Of a stretch of DNA of 33,499 nt, positions 8,292 through 16,259 are shown one piece after another; position 1 is the first letter of the stretch, and each line of letters starts with the position of its first letter. The notes beneath the pieces are model-generated. The model was not told the DNA's origin. It worked only from the letters and a program-made list of their open reading frames with translations, and searched no databases. A program made the translations under genes and the position numbers. The DNA lies in NCBI GenBank assembly GCA_002840015.1, contig PGZE01000035.1:1-33499 (forward strand), in the 5' to 3' direction. This DNA comes from Gammaproteobacteria bacterium HGW-Gammaproteobacteria-2. Lineage in GTDB: Bacteria > Pseudomonadota > Gammaproteobacteria > Xanthomonadales > Xanthomonadaceae.

Positions 8292-9661
8292 GCGCAATGC
8301 TCCGCAACAAAACGCGCGAACAGGTTGGCGCACAATTCGCGGCGGTAATCGGCGCTGGCGCGATGATCGCTCAGCGGCGTGAACACCGTACGCAATCGCT
8401 CGCAGGCTTCGCCAACGGTTTGCGCGTCCAGTGGTTTGCCGCGCACCAACTCCTCCACCGCCAACGCGCGCAGCGGGGTGGCGGCAACACCGCCGAACGC
8501 CAGCCGCAGCTGCGCAACCCGGCCTTGCGCATCGCGTTGCAGCGCAAAGGATGCCGCGACAATGCTGATGTCGTCGGTCTGGCGCTTGGCCACCTTGTAC
8601 GACGCGCTGATCTGCCCCGCCGTGCGCGGCAGGCTGACCGCCACGATCAACTCGTCATCGGCGCGCACGGTTTTGCGGTAGTCGAGAAAAAAGTCATCGG
8701 CGGCGACCGTGCGTTCGCCATGCACGCCGCGCAGGTGGATGCGCGCATCGAGCGCCAGCAATATCGGCAGCAGATCGCCAATCGGCGAGGCGCTGCCGAT
8801 ATTGCCGCCGAAGCTGGCGCGGTTGCGCACCTGGCGCGCGGCAAACCACGGCAGCATATCGTCCAGTGCGCGGAACACGCCGTGTAGTTCTTGCTCGATG
8901 CGGGTCAGCGGCAGGCTGGCGCCGATGCGCACGCTATCGTCGCTGATGGCGATCATCTGCAACTCGCCGATGCGATCGAGCGCGATGAATGCCGGCGCCA
9001 CGGTTTGGCCACGGCTGAGGTTGACGCCCAGATCGGTGGCGCCGTTGATCCACACTGCATCGGGGTGCTGCGTTTTCAGGGCCAGCGCCGCACTCACCGA
9101 TGTCGGGCTGAAGTAATGCGCCAGTGCCACCGTCGGCAACGGTGGGCGCGGCGCGGCAATCGCCGCAGCGAAGCGATCGGGCAGAACCGGTGCAGCGGCC
9201 AGCCGCTGCGCCGCCGTGCGGATCGGCAGGTAGCCGGTACAGCGGCACAGGTTTCCCTCGATCGCCGCATCGCCGGTTTCGCCGCTATGGCCGGCAACAA
9301 ATAGGCTCATCACGAAGCCCGGCGTGCAGTAACCGCATTGCGAGCCGGCACAATCGACCATCGCCTGCTGCGCCGGGTGCAAGTGCTCGCCATCGGCCAG
9401 CGCTTCCACCGTAATCACCTCGCGGCCGGGCAGCGCGCCCATCGGCAACAGGCAACTGTTGATCGCCTGATAATGCGCACTGCCGTCGGCGCGCACATCC
9501 ACCAGTGCCACCGTGCAGGCCCCGCAATCGCCGTCGGCGCAGCCTTCCTTGGTGCCGTGCAAGCGTTTTTGCTTGAGCCAGCGCAGCAGCGATTGCTGCG
9601 GATCAGTGCCGGTCAGCGACTCGCTGCCGCCGTTGAGGGTGAAGCTGGGTTGCTCGTTCAT
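8288..9661 (-). CDS. xdhA: Xanthine dehydrogenase small subunit (2Fe-2S and FAD domains)
   Basis: A 457-residue electron-transfer subunit. Residues about 1-80 form a plant-type ferredoxin domain (GTKEGCADGDCGACTV), followed by the helical [2Fe-2S] domain with QCGYCTPGFVMSL and GNLCRCTGY. A CO-dehydrogenase-type FAD domain follows from about residue 180, with GGNIGSASPIGDLLP as the FAD-binding loop. Electrons from the Mo centre on XdhB pass through two Fe-S clusters to FAD and NAD+. It is first in the operon. Only 128 bases separate it from the stop of pilD upstream on the same strand, so its promoter lies there or it is read from pilD; I see no strong promoter match. Confidence 0.95.
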   Translation of the reverse strand: MNEQPSFTLNGGSESLTGTDPQQSLLRWLKQKRLHGTKEGCADGDCGACTVALVDVRADGSAHYQAINSCLLPMGALPGREVITVEALADGEHLHPAQQAMVDCAGSQCGYCTPGFVMSLFVAGHSGETGDAAIEGNLCRCTGYLPIRTAAQRLAAAPVLPDRFAAAIAAPRPPLPTVALAHYFSPTSVSAALALKTQHPDAVWINGATDLGVNLSRGQTVAPAFIALDRIGELQMIAISDDSVRIGASLPLTRIEQELHGVFRALDDMLPWFAARQVRNRASFGGNIGSASPIGDLLPILLALDARIHLRGVHGERTVAADDFFLDYRKTVRADDELIVAVSLPRTAGQISASYKVAKRQTDDISIVAASFALQRDAQGRVAQLRLAFGGVAATPLRALAVEELVRGKPLDAQTVGEACERLRTVFTPLSDHRASADYRRELCANLFARFVAEHCA

Positions 9662-9789
9662 CGCAATAGCTTAGAACACACAGGCGTGATCGGCGACCTG
9701 GTTGTTGTGGAAACTTGCGCCAGGCATGATCCCGTGCATGCCTTCTTGTGCAGGTCGGAACAAACAGCAACGGTGAGAACAACAGCGAA

Positions 9790-10656
9790 TCAGTGCAATC
9801 CCGCCCAGCGCATATAAGCGCCGATCAGATCGGGGGCAAGCACCAACTGCACCCAGCCGGCGATGGCCAGAAACGGCCCGAACGGTATCGGCGTAGCGCG
9901 GTCCCTGCCTCGCACAACCAGCCACAGGCTGCCGATGATGGCGCCACTGATCGACGACATCAGGATGATCGGCAACAGCGCCTTGATGCCGCACCAGGCA
10001 CCGAGCGCAGCAAGCAACTTGAAATCGCCGTAACCCATTCCTTCCTTGCCGGTCAGCAGCTTGAACGCCCAATACACGCTCCACAACGACAGATAGCCGG
10101 CCACCGCACCAGTAATGGCATCAACCGGGCCAACGCCGAACGGGTTGTAGATGCTTGCCAGCAGACCCAGCCACAGCAATGGGTAGGTGAGTTGGTCGGG
10201 CAGCAGGGTGGTGCGCAGATCGATACCCGACATCGCTACCAGCAAGCCCGTGAAGGCGACTGCCAATAGCCCCGGCATGGCGACGCCGTATTGCCATACA
10301 CATGCCGCAACCAGCAGCGCAGTGATCGCTTCCACTGCCGGGTACTGCCATGAGATGCCGGTGCCGCAGCTACGGCATCGGCCGCGCAGAGCGGCATAAC
10401 TGAGCAACGGGATATTCTCCCAGGCGCTGAGTGTGTGACCGCATGACGGGCAGTGCGAGCGCTGGACCACGATCCCGGGCGGAGCCGCATCGGCGCCTTC
10501 GGGCAATTCCAGCAGTTCGCGGCAGTCGCGCTTCCAGCCCCATTCAAGGCGTGGCGGCAGGCGCAGTATCACTACATTCAAAAAGCTGCCAAGCAGCAGG
10601 CCAAACAGCAGCGCCAAAGCGATCAGCGCAGCAGGTATTTGCAGTAATTCATTCAT
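9790..10656 (-). CDS. pilD: Prepilin leader peptidase / N-methyltransferase PilD
   Basis: A 288-residue inner-membrane aspartic protease that cleaves and N-methylates type IV prepilins and type II pseudopilins. Features: FGLLLGSFLNVVILRLP at the N-terminus, a zinc-type tetracysteine site (CPSCGH and CRSCG) in the cytoplasmic loop, the catalytic aspartates in GIDLRTTLLPD and in GMGYGDFKLL, and about eight membrane segments. The start ATG is at 10656. Usually pilD sits behind pilB and pilC and before coaE. Here it stands alone upstream of xdhA, separated from the minor pilin genes at 19-23 kb, which it would process. Confidence 0.95.
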   Translation of the reverse strand: MNELLQIPAALIALALLFGLLLGSFLNVVILRLPPRLEWGWKRDCRELLELPEGADAAPPGIVVQRSHCPSCGHTLSAWENIPLLSYAALRGRCRSCGTGISWQYPAVEAITALLVAACVWQYGVAMPGLLAVAFTGLLVAMSGIDLRTTLLPDQLTYPLLWLGLLASIYNPFGVGPVDAITGAVAGYLSLWSVYWAFKLLTGKEGMGYGDFKLLAALGAWCGIKALLPIILMSSISGAIIGSLWLVVRGRDRATPIPFGPFLAIAGWVQLVLAPDLIGAYMRWAGLH

Positions 10657-10968
10657 GGAGTAGATGCTTCCGTTCGTTCAGCTGCGCTTGAGCCGAGCTG
10701 CAACAGCCTCGCATTGAACGTAAAGCGGATCAAGCACCAACCGTGCGGATTCGATTGTGTTCGCATTGAACGGACAAAACACCACGATTTGAATCAACCG
10801 GCAAGCGCCGCACCTCTTGCTCACTCAGCCGCTTGCCGATACACCGCCACGCAACGATACGTGGCAGTGCATTTGCCCGGCTTGTGCGCGGCTTCAACCC
10901 AGCCCCGCATGCTGCGGATGCCGGTGTTTATCGGCCGCAACAGCAATCGTTGCAACCGCCATCAAGGT

Positions 10969-11100
10969 TCAATCCTCGGCGGCATCACCGATTTCGTCGC
11001 CAACACTTTCGATATCGCGGCCAACGCCGCCGATGGTATTGCAGGCAGTCAGCAGGCTGAAACAAAGCACGAGCAGCAGCAAAGTCAGTGGGCGTTTCAT
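10969..11100 (-). CDS. ecnB: Entericidin-family small lipoprotein
   Basis: A 43-residue reading frame. It begins MKRPLTLLLLVLCFSLLTAC, a signal peptide ending in the lipobox LTAC, so lipid is attached to Cys20. The mature part NTIGGVGRDIESVGDEIGDA is the characteristic entericidin sequence. A TGAGGA ribosome-binding site lies at good distance upstream. Entericidins A and B are envelope lipoproteins described as an antidote/toxin pair linked to stationary-phase lysis. Only one member is seen here. It lies between pilD and the tRNA unit. The region 10657-10968 downstream and 11101-11556 upstream shows no other gene I can support. The symbol is by family resemblance. Confidence 0.85.
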   Translation of the reverse strand: MKRPLTLLLLVLCFSLLTACNTIGGVGRDIESVGDEIGDAAED

Positions 11101-11166
11101 TATGGGCATCCTCAGGTTGATTGGCGTGCTTTGTGTTGCGCATCCGGGTTATGCCCCGATGCGCTA

Positions 11167-11183
11167 CCGGGAACAGTTCCCGG
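11167..11183. promoter_or_regulatory. 17-bp perfect palindrome upstream of the entericidin gene
   Basis: CCGGGAAC-A-GTTCCCGG is perfectly symmetric and lies 67 bases before the start codon of the entericidin gene. It could be an operator for a dimeric regulator or a short transcript hairpin. No T-tract follows on either strand, so a terminator is less likely. Confidence 0.4.
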
Positions 11184-11556
11184 CAATTTAGCTCGTCAAA
11201 CGAATAGTGCGCGTGCAAGCGCTGCCGCTCTGTACGCTGCAACACATACAAGTCGTGCCAGCCGCAGGTTCATGCTGCGTCGATTGCAACATTGCACGTG
11301 CTGCAACGGTGTTTGACGGTTTTGCCTGAAAAATGGCAGTAATTGCCCTGCTGGCGGCCGTGTACCACCGCTCGCGAGTAGCGACGCACTTGCTGCGGCA
11401 GGCTAAGGCAGTGCTGTCGGGCCGGGAGGGTGATGCGGTCCCGGACAGCGAAGTAGCGCAAAGGGCATGATGTGGAGTTGCGATCAGTGCTGTTACCGTG
11501 TTGATCGGTCTGAAAGGACGATCCACAATCAATTTGCAATCTGCCCATTATTTAGC

Positions 11557-11585
11557 TTGACGTACCGCCGGGATGCACCTATTAT
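11557..11585 (+). promoter_or_regulatory. Sigma-70 promoter of the tRNA-Ala/tRNA-Glu unit
   Basis: TTGACG (11557-11562) and TATTAT (11580-11585) are separated by exactly 17 bases. Transcription would start about 8 bases before tRNA-Ala. Confidence 0.8.
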
Positions 11586-11599
11586 TTCTGGCTCCCGTT

Positions 11600-11675
<76 letters not shown>

Positions 11676-11689
11676 AAAAATTAGAACAT

Positions 11690-11765
11690 GTCCCCATCGT
11701 CTAGAGGCCTAGGACATCACCCTTTCACGGTGGCGACCGGGGTTCGAATCCCCGTGGGGACGCCA
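11690..11765 (+). tRNA. tRNA-Glu (anticodon TTC)
   Basis: Acceptor GTCCCCA/TGGGGAC, anticodon loop CTTTCAC giving TTC, T arm CCGGG-TTCGAAT-CCCG type, and encoded CCA. It lies 14 bases after tRNA-Ala and is probably processed from the same precursor. Confidence 0.97.
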
Positions 11766-11800
11766 ACACCACTGCCGCCTCGTCAGCGTTGTGGCACATG

Positions 11801-11829
11801 AAGCCCGGCCAATTTGGCCGGGCTTTTTC
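11801..11829 (+). terminator. Rho-independent terminator of the tRNA unit
   Basis: GCCCGGCC-AATTT-GGCCGGGC followed by TTTTT, a textbook intrinsic terminator 36 bases after tRNA-Glu. Confidence 0.95.
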
Positions 11830-11931
11830 TTTGCTGCGGTTCGGGTTGGCGGCAGGGTTGGAATGTCATTGCCCGTGGCCGCGTTGCGCAATGCCGTGCG
11901 CGCTACGCTGGCGATGAATGGGCGCGGTGGC

Positions 11932-11962
11932 CCCGGGTTACGGCCCGAAGGGCCAACCCGGG
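11932..11962 (-). terminator. Possible terminator hairpin of serA
   Basis: The arms CCCGGGTT and AACCCGGG enclose a second inverted pair, GGCCC/GGGCC. The structure lies 26 bases beyond the serA stop on the minus strand. There is no T-run, so termination by this hairpin alone is uncertain. Confidence 0.4.
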
Positions 11963-11987
11963 TCTGGGTTGTGGTACCGCTGCGCGG

Positions 11988-13220
11988 TCAATACAACACC
12001 CGGGTACGCAGGGTGCCGGGGATCGCCGCCAGCGCTTCCTTCAATGCGGTGGCTTTTTCGACATCGGCGGTGATGTCGATCACCACGTAGCCGACTTCGG
12101 CATCGGTCTGCAGGAACTGCGCATCGATATTGACGTTGCCCGACGCGACCAGTTCGTTGATTCGCGACAGCGTGCCCGGCACGTTGCGGTGGATATGCAG
12201 CAGACGGCGGCTGTTGGCGTGTTCCGGCAGCGCGACTTCGGGGAAGTTCACTGCCGACAGGGTGGAGCCGTTGTCGCTGTAGCGGATCAGCTTGTTGGCG
12301 ACTTCGATACCGATGTTGTCCTGCGCTTCGAGCGTGCTGCCGCCGATGTGCGGGGTGAGGATGACGTTATCCATGCCGACCAGCGGCGAGACGAAGGCGT
12401 CATCGTTGCCCTTGGGCTCGACCGGGAACACGTCGATCGCGGCGCCGGCCAGATGCTCGCTACGCAATGCATCGGCCAGCGCGTCGATATCTACCACGCT
12501 GCCGCGCGAGGCGTTGATCAGCATCGAGCCGCTGCGCATGCGGGCCAGTTGTTCGGCCTGAATCATCATGTGGGTTGCGGGGGTTTCCGGAACGTGCAGG
12601 GTGACTACATCGGATCGTTCGAGTAGTTCATCGAGGCTGGCGGCCGCGCGCGCATTGCCCAGCGACAGCTTGGCCTCGATGTCGTGGAAGATCACCCGCA
12701 TGCCAAGGCTTTCGGCCAGCACGCCGACCTGGGTGCCGATGTGGCCGTAGCCGACGATGCCCAGCACCTTGTCGCGGGTCTCGAAGCTGCCGCTGGCGGA
12801 TTTGCTCCAGCCGCCGCGATGGCACTGCGCGTTTTTCTGCGGAATGCCGCGCAGCAGCATGATCGCTTCGGCAATCACCAATTCGGCCACGCTGCGGGTG
12901 TTGGAGTAGGGCGCATTGAACACCGGCACACCGAGCTTGCGCGCCGCATTGAGCTCGACCTGATTGGTGCCGATGCAAAAGCAGCCCACCGCGATCAGGC
13001 GTTTGCCGTGTGCCAGCACATCGCCGCTGAGCTGGGTGCGTGAGCGGATACCGAGCATGTGCGCATCGGCAATGCGCCGCTTGAGCTCGTCTTCTGGCAG
13101 CGCCTTGGCGTGCAGTTCGACCTGGGTGTAGCCCGCACGCTTGAAACTTTCGACCGCGCTGGCGCTGACGCCTTCGAGCAACAGGATTTTGATGTCTTGC
13201 CGGGGGAACGAGGTTTGCAT
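11988..13220 (-). CDS. serA: D-3-phosphoglycerate dehydrogenase
   Basis: A 410-residue protein, the length of the E. coli enzyme. It oxidises 3-phosphoglycerate to 3-phosphohydroxypyruvate, the first step of serine synthesis, and in other bacteria also reduces 2-oxoglutarate to D-2-hydroxyglutarate. Features: NAD-binding GIVGYGHIGTQ, NASRGSVVDIDAL with the catalytic Arg region, and LTPHIGGSTLEAQ with the catalytic His. A C-terminal ACT domain begins at about residue 335 (HRNVPGTLSRINELVASGNVNI) and normally gives serine feedback inhibition. ATG 13220 gives the standard N-terminus; the frame is open upstream to 13316. It is divergent from the flavoprotein gene at 13343 with 122 bases between them. 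Confidence 0.95.
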   Translation of the reverse strand: MQTSFPRQDIKILLLEGVSASAVESFKRAGYTQVELHAKALPEDELKRRIADAHMLGIRSRTQLSGDVLAHGKRLIAVGCFCIGTNQVELNAARKLGVPVFNAPYSNTRSVAELVIAEAIMLLRGIPQKNAQCHRGGWSKSASGSFETRDKVLGIVGYGHIGTQVGVLAESLGMRVIFHDIEAKLSLGNARAAASLDELLERSDVVTLHVPETPATHMMIQAEQLARMRSGSMLINASRGSVVDIDALADALRSEHLAGAAIDVFPVEPKGNDDAFVSPLVGMDNVILTPHIGGSTLEAQDNIGIEVANKLIRYSDNGSTLSAVNFPEVALPEHANSRRLLHIHRNVPGTLSRINELVASGNVNIDAQFLQTDAEVGYVVIDITADVEKATALKEALAAIPGTLRTRVLY

Positions 13221-13342
13221 GCGGGCATCTGCGCGGGTTTCGGGGCTACCACTATGCCAGAGCCGGAGCCATTTTGCGGCACCGCAGCACTGGACGCCGT
13301 AGCGTGACACTGGCACCCTCTGCGGAACCTCTGGAGCCGCGC

Positions 13343-14734
13343 ATGTCCGACCCCCGTCTTGTCCAACTGATCCGCAGCCTGCCGCAATTGCGCCTGCTCA
13401 CCGCCGCCGACGATCTAGCGCACTACGGCCGCGACTGGACCCGGCGCTGGACCCCGGCACCGCTGGCGATTGCCTTGCCGGCAACCACCGAGGAAGTGCA
13501 GGGGATCGTGCGCTGGGCCAATCAGCAGCCGGTGGCGATTGTGCCATCAGGCGGCCGTACCGGATTGTCGGGCGGGGCGGTGGCCGCCAACGGCGAGCTG
13601 GTGCTCAGCCTGCAACGGATGAACCGGGTGCTGGATTTTGACGCGGTGGACCGCACGCTCACCGTACAGGCCGGTGCCACCCTGCACGCGGTACACGAAG
13701 CGGCGCGTGGGCATGGATTGATCTATCCAGTCGATTTTGCGGCGCGTGGCTCGTGCTCGATCGGCGGCAGCATCGCCACCAATGCTGGCGGTATCCGGGT
13801 GATCCGCTATGGCAATACCCGTGAATGGATCGCCGGGCTGACCGTAGTCAACGGCAGCGGCGAGCTGCTTGAACTCAATCGCGGCCTGATCAAGAACTCC
13901 AGCGGCTACGATTTCCGGCAACTGATGATCGGCTCGGAAGGCACGCTCGGCATCGTGGTGGAAGCAACGCTGAAGCTGACCGATCCGCCGCCGCCCTCGC
14001 AGGTGATGCTGCTGGCACTGCCGGACATGGACGCGATGATGCAGGTGTTTGCGCTGTTCCGTGGACAACTTGGGTTGCAAGCATTCGAGTTTTTCACCGA
14101 TCAGGCGTTGAAACATGTGTTGGCGCATGGGGCGCAGCGGGCGATTGATGGCGATCACCCGTATTACGTGGTCACCGAGTTCGACGCCGCCGATGAACCG
14201 GCGCGTGACGCGGCCGTGGCAGCATTCGAGCAGGCGATGGAGCACGGCTGGGTGAACGATGGGGTGATCGCGCAAAGCCAGGCGCAGGCGGCGGCGCTGT
14301 GGCGGTTGCGCGAGGACATCACCGAGAGCCTGGCGCCGCGCCGGCCGTACAAGAACGATGTGTCGGTGCGGATCAGCCAGGTGCCGGCATTCCTGCACGA
14401 CATGCAGGCGCTGCTGACCCGCGAATACCCGGACATCGAGGTGGTCTGGTTTGGCCACATCGGCGACGGCAACCTGCATATCAATGTTTTGTGCCCGCAA
14501 GCCATGGCCGAAGATGCGTTCATTGCGCAGTGCGAGCACGTCACCCGGCTGCTGGCCGGCACCCTGCAACGCCACGGCGGCAGCATTTCAGCCGAGCATG
14601 GCATCGGCCTGGTCAAGCGCGCCTACTTGCCGTGTACCCGCAGTGCCGCTGAAATCGCGATGATGCAGGGCGTACGGCGGGTGTTCGATCCCAATGGCAT
14701 TCTCAATCCGGGCAAGTTGTTCGATCGTGATTGA
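13343..14734 (+). CDS. FAD-linked oxidase, probable D-2-hydroxyglutarate dehydrogenase
   Basis: A 463-residue flavoprotein of the GlcD/DLD/D2HGDH type. The N-terminal PCMH FAD domain shows VPSGGRTGLSGGAV and GSCSIGGSIATNAGGIRVIRYGNT. The C-terminal cap shows WFGHIGDGNLHINV, the metal-binding His motif, and SAEHGIGLVKRAYL. The start at 13343 has CTGGAG upstream. Established work in Pseudomonas couples SerA, which drives its reaction by making D-2-hydroxyglutarate, with a dehydrogenase of this family that reoxidises it. The divergent serA neighbour makes that role the best reading here. Glycolate or D-lactate oxidase subunits are the alternatives. The region 14735-14880 after it holds no gene, only low-complexity repeat remnants such as GCGTAGCGAAACCC. 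Confidence 0.88.
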   Translation: MSDPRLVQLIRSLPQLRLLTAADDLAHYGRDWTRRWTPAPLAIALPATTEEVQGIVRWANQQPVAIVPSGGRTGLSGGAVAANGELVLSLQRMNRVLDFDAVDRTLTVQAGATLHAVHEAARGHGLIYPVDFAARGSCSIGGSIATNAGGIRVIRYGNTREWIAGLTVVNGSGELLELNRGLIKNSSGYDFRQLMIGSEGTLGIVVEATLKLTDPPPPSQVMLLALPDMDAMMQVFALFRGQLGLQAFEFFTDQALKHVLAHGAQRAIDGDHPYYVVTEFDAADEPARDAAVAAFEQAMEHGWVNDGVIAQSQAQAAALWRLREDITESLAPRRPYKNDVSVRISQVPAFLHDMQALLTREYPDIEVVWFGHIGDGNLHINVLCPQAMAEDAFIAQCEHVTRLLAGTLQRHGGSISAEHGIGLVKRAYLPCTRSAAEIAMMQGVRRVFDPNGILNPGKLFDRD

Positions 14735-14880
14735 GGGGCGCGTGGGTAGGCTGGTGGTGGGCGTAGCGAAACCCGAGCCCCGAACGCAAAAAGCAGTGGT
14801 CCGCAAAGGACGCCAAGTGCGCAAAGGAAAGCACGAAGCCGAGCCCGTAGGCGATGGGTAGACCACGGCGAAGCCCGATA

Positions 14881-14902
14881 GTCGCCCACAGGGTGGGCTC
14901 CT
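14881..14902. repeat. Left REP-like palindrome flanking the IS110 element
   Basis: GCCCACAGGGTGGGC is an imperfect palindrome followed by TCCT. It is the inverted counterpart of the copy at 16176-16196. Together they form the two halves of a REP pair split by the insertion. Confidence 0.75.
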
Positions 14903-14914
14903 TGTATGTTGGCA

Positions 14915-15082
14915 ATCACCCGCTTGCGGGGTTATACCGATCACGTTTCCGGGGAAGCCGTTCGCTCCTTGAGGCAGGTGTTTCACTGACCTCGTCTGTA
15001 GAGCGGCTCCCCGCCTCATTCACGAGCACGAAGAGTGTCCAGGGCCGTTGAGCCCGTGTGACAAGGCAGAGCCGTGATGGAT
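14915..15082 (+). ncRNA. Candidate bridge RNA of the IS110 element
   Basis: Three structures follow one another. First, hairpin CCCGC-TT-GCGGG (14919-14930). Second, a stem of 14950-14960 with 15004-15013 closed by an inner hairpin 14971-14993, leaving an internal loop with GCTCCT (14964-14969) on one side and CTGTAG (14996-15001) on the other. Third, a stem near 15017-15024 with 15073-15079 and inner hairpin GGGC/GCCC (15042-15055), with AGAGTGTC (15032-15039) and ACAAG (15061-15065) flanking it. The first loop matches the target GCTC-CT-ACAG (left guide identical, right guide reverse-complementary). The second matches the element ends AGAGTGTC (16146-16153) and CTTGT (14901-14905) in the same way. 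This is the organisation known for IS110 bridge RNAs. Confidence 0.75.
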
Positions 15083-15132
15083 GCGAGGTCGGGGAGCCGG
15101 AGACATCCTATCGCATGACTGGAGTTGATCAC

Positions 15133-16137
15133 ATGACGACGGCTATTGAACGCACCGAGTTGGCGCTGGATATCGGTGCCAAAACCCACGCCTACTGTTG
15201 TGAAACCCGCGGTGAGGTGGAGCAAGGCACCCTGGCCAACGAGCCCGAGGCGTTGCGTCGGTTCCTGCAAGCACGGCTCGCGCGCACCGGCGCGCTGCGT
15301 GTGCTGGTGGAGGCCACGGGTGTCTATTACCTGGACGTGGCCTTGCTTGCCCATGAGCTGGGCGCCGAGGTCACGGTCATCAATCCGAAGGCGGCGCACC
15401 ACTTTGCCAAGGCGCTGGGTCAGCGCAGCAAGACCGACCGACTGGATGCGGCGATGTTGCTCCAGTGTCTCAAGCGCATGCCCTTCAAGGCGTGGGAGCC
15501 GCCGCGCAAGGCGTTGCTGGAATTGCGCTGCTACGGCCGCTACCTGGTGCAGCTCACCGAACAGAACGCCGCCAGCAAGAACCGCTTGCACGCCTTGTCC
15601 GCGACCGCCGCCAGTCCCGCCAAGCTGCGAGCGGACATGAAGCGCGCCATCACCGCCATGGACAAACGCATCGACCGCATCCGCGCCGAAGCCGTCACCT
15701 TGATCAAGGCCGACCCCGCGCTCCTGAAAGCGTTCAAGGCGCTGGTCACGGTCATCGGCGTCGCCGACACTTCGGCCGTTTCGCTGCTGAGCGAACTGAT
15801 GGTGCTACCGTTCACGCTGCGCGCGCGCGCCTGTGTCAGCCACGCCGGCCTCGACCCGCGGCTGTTTGAATCCGGGACCAGCGTGCACAAAGCCACGCGT
15901 ATCTCCAAACATGGCAACAAATACCTGCGCCAGGCGCTATTCCATCCCGCCCTGTCCGCCAGCATCCACGACCCCTACGCCAAAGCCTTCAAGGATCGCC
16001 TCGTCGCACGCGGCAAGCGCAAAATGCAGGCCATCGTCGCTATCATGCGCAAGCTCCTGACCGCCATCTGGGCGATCATCAGACACCCCAATCCGTACGA
16101 CGCGAAATTGCTCTACACAACACCAAAAATCGCTTGA
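15133..16137 (+). CDS. IS110-family transposase (bridge-RNA-guided recombinase)
   Basis: A 334-residue protein. The N-terminal RuvC-like DEDD domain shows LALDIGAKTH (first Asp), VLVEATGVYY (Glu) and KTDRLDAAML (last two Asp). A central helical part is followed by the C-terminal Tnp_20 domain with SHAGLDPRLFESG and the ISKHGNKYLRQAL region that carries the serine-type chemistry in this family. Length and domain order are complete, with no frameshift, so the element may be active. ATG 15133 gives the normal family N-terminus; the frame is open back to 15058 inside the noncoding part. Confidence 0.93.
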   Translation: MTTAIERTELALDIGAKTHAYCCETRGEVEQGTLANEPEALRRFLQARLARTGALRVLVEATGVYYLDVALLAHELGAEVTVINPKAAHHFAKALGQRSKTDRLDAAMLLQCLKRMPFKAWEPPRKALLELRCYGRYLVQLTEQNAASKNRLHALSATAASPAKLRADMKRAITAMDKRIDRIRAEAVTLIKADPALLKAFKALVTVIGVADTSAVSLLSELMVLPFTLRARACVSHAGLDPRLFESGTSVHKATRISKHGNKYLRQALFHPALSASIHDPYAKAFKDRLVARGKRKMQAIVAIMRKLLTAIWAIIRHPNPYDAKLLYTTPKIA

Positions 16138-16173
16138 CAGCGAACAGAGTGTCTACAGTTGGTGCGACGGCTT

Positions 16174-16196
16174 TTGGAGCCCACTCTGTGGGCGAC
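16174..16196. repeat. Right REP-like palindrome flanking the IS110 element
   Basis: GCCCACTCTGTGGGC with GGA before and GAC after. It is the inverted partner of the left copy at 14881-14901, differing only in the loop. It lies about 20 bases beyond the proposed right end of the element, so the target was a BIME-like pair of head-to-head REPs. Confidence 0.75.
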
Positions 16197-16259
16197 CGGG
16201 ATGCTGAAACCCGATAATGCTAAAGTTGTCGGTCAATCAAACGACCGAGAACAGCCACG

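Larger units (their letters stand above)
14901..16154 (+). mobile_element. IS110-family insertion sequence in a REP pair
   Basis: The proposed ends are the CT dinucleotides at 14901-14902 and 16153-16154, so the element is 1252 bp counting one core. Joining the outer flanks restores GGGCTC-CT-ACAGTTGG, a plausible uninterrupted REP sequence. IS110 elements have no terminal inverted repeats and no target duplication beyond the core, as seen here. About 230 bases of noncoding sequence precede the transposase and only 15 follow its stop before the right core, which is the layout of the IS110 rather than the IS1111 subgroup. The ends are deduced from the guide matches described under the RNA feature, not from a second copy. 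Confidence 0.8.

Noticed and set aside
6720..8348. Long plus-strand open frame of 542 codons
   Set aside because: It is antisense to xdhB, whose protein has clear motifs. The frame is a by-product of high GC, and its translation resembles nothing.
10714..11316. Plus-strand frame of 200 codons between pilD and the tRNAs
   Set aside because: Composition is unlike a protein, it overlaps the antisense entericidin gene, and no domain is seen.
11188..11548. Two minus-strand frames of 92-114 codons before the tRNA promoter
   Set aside because: They overlap each other and the tRNA promoter, show no domain and lack a ribosome-binding site.
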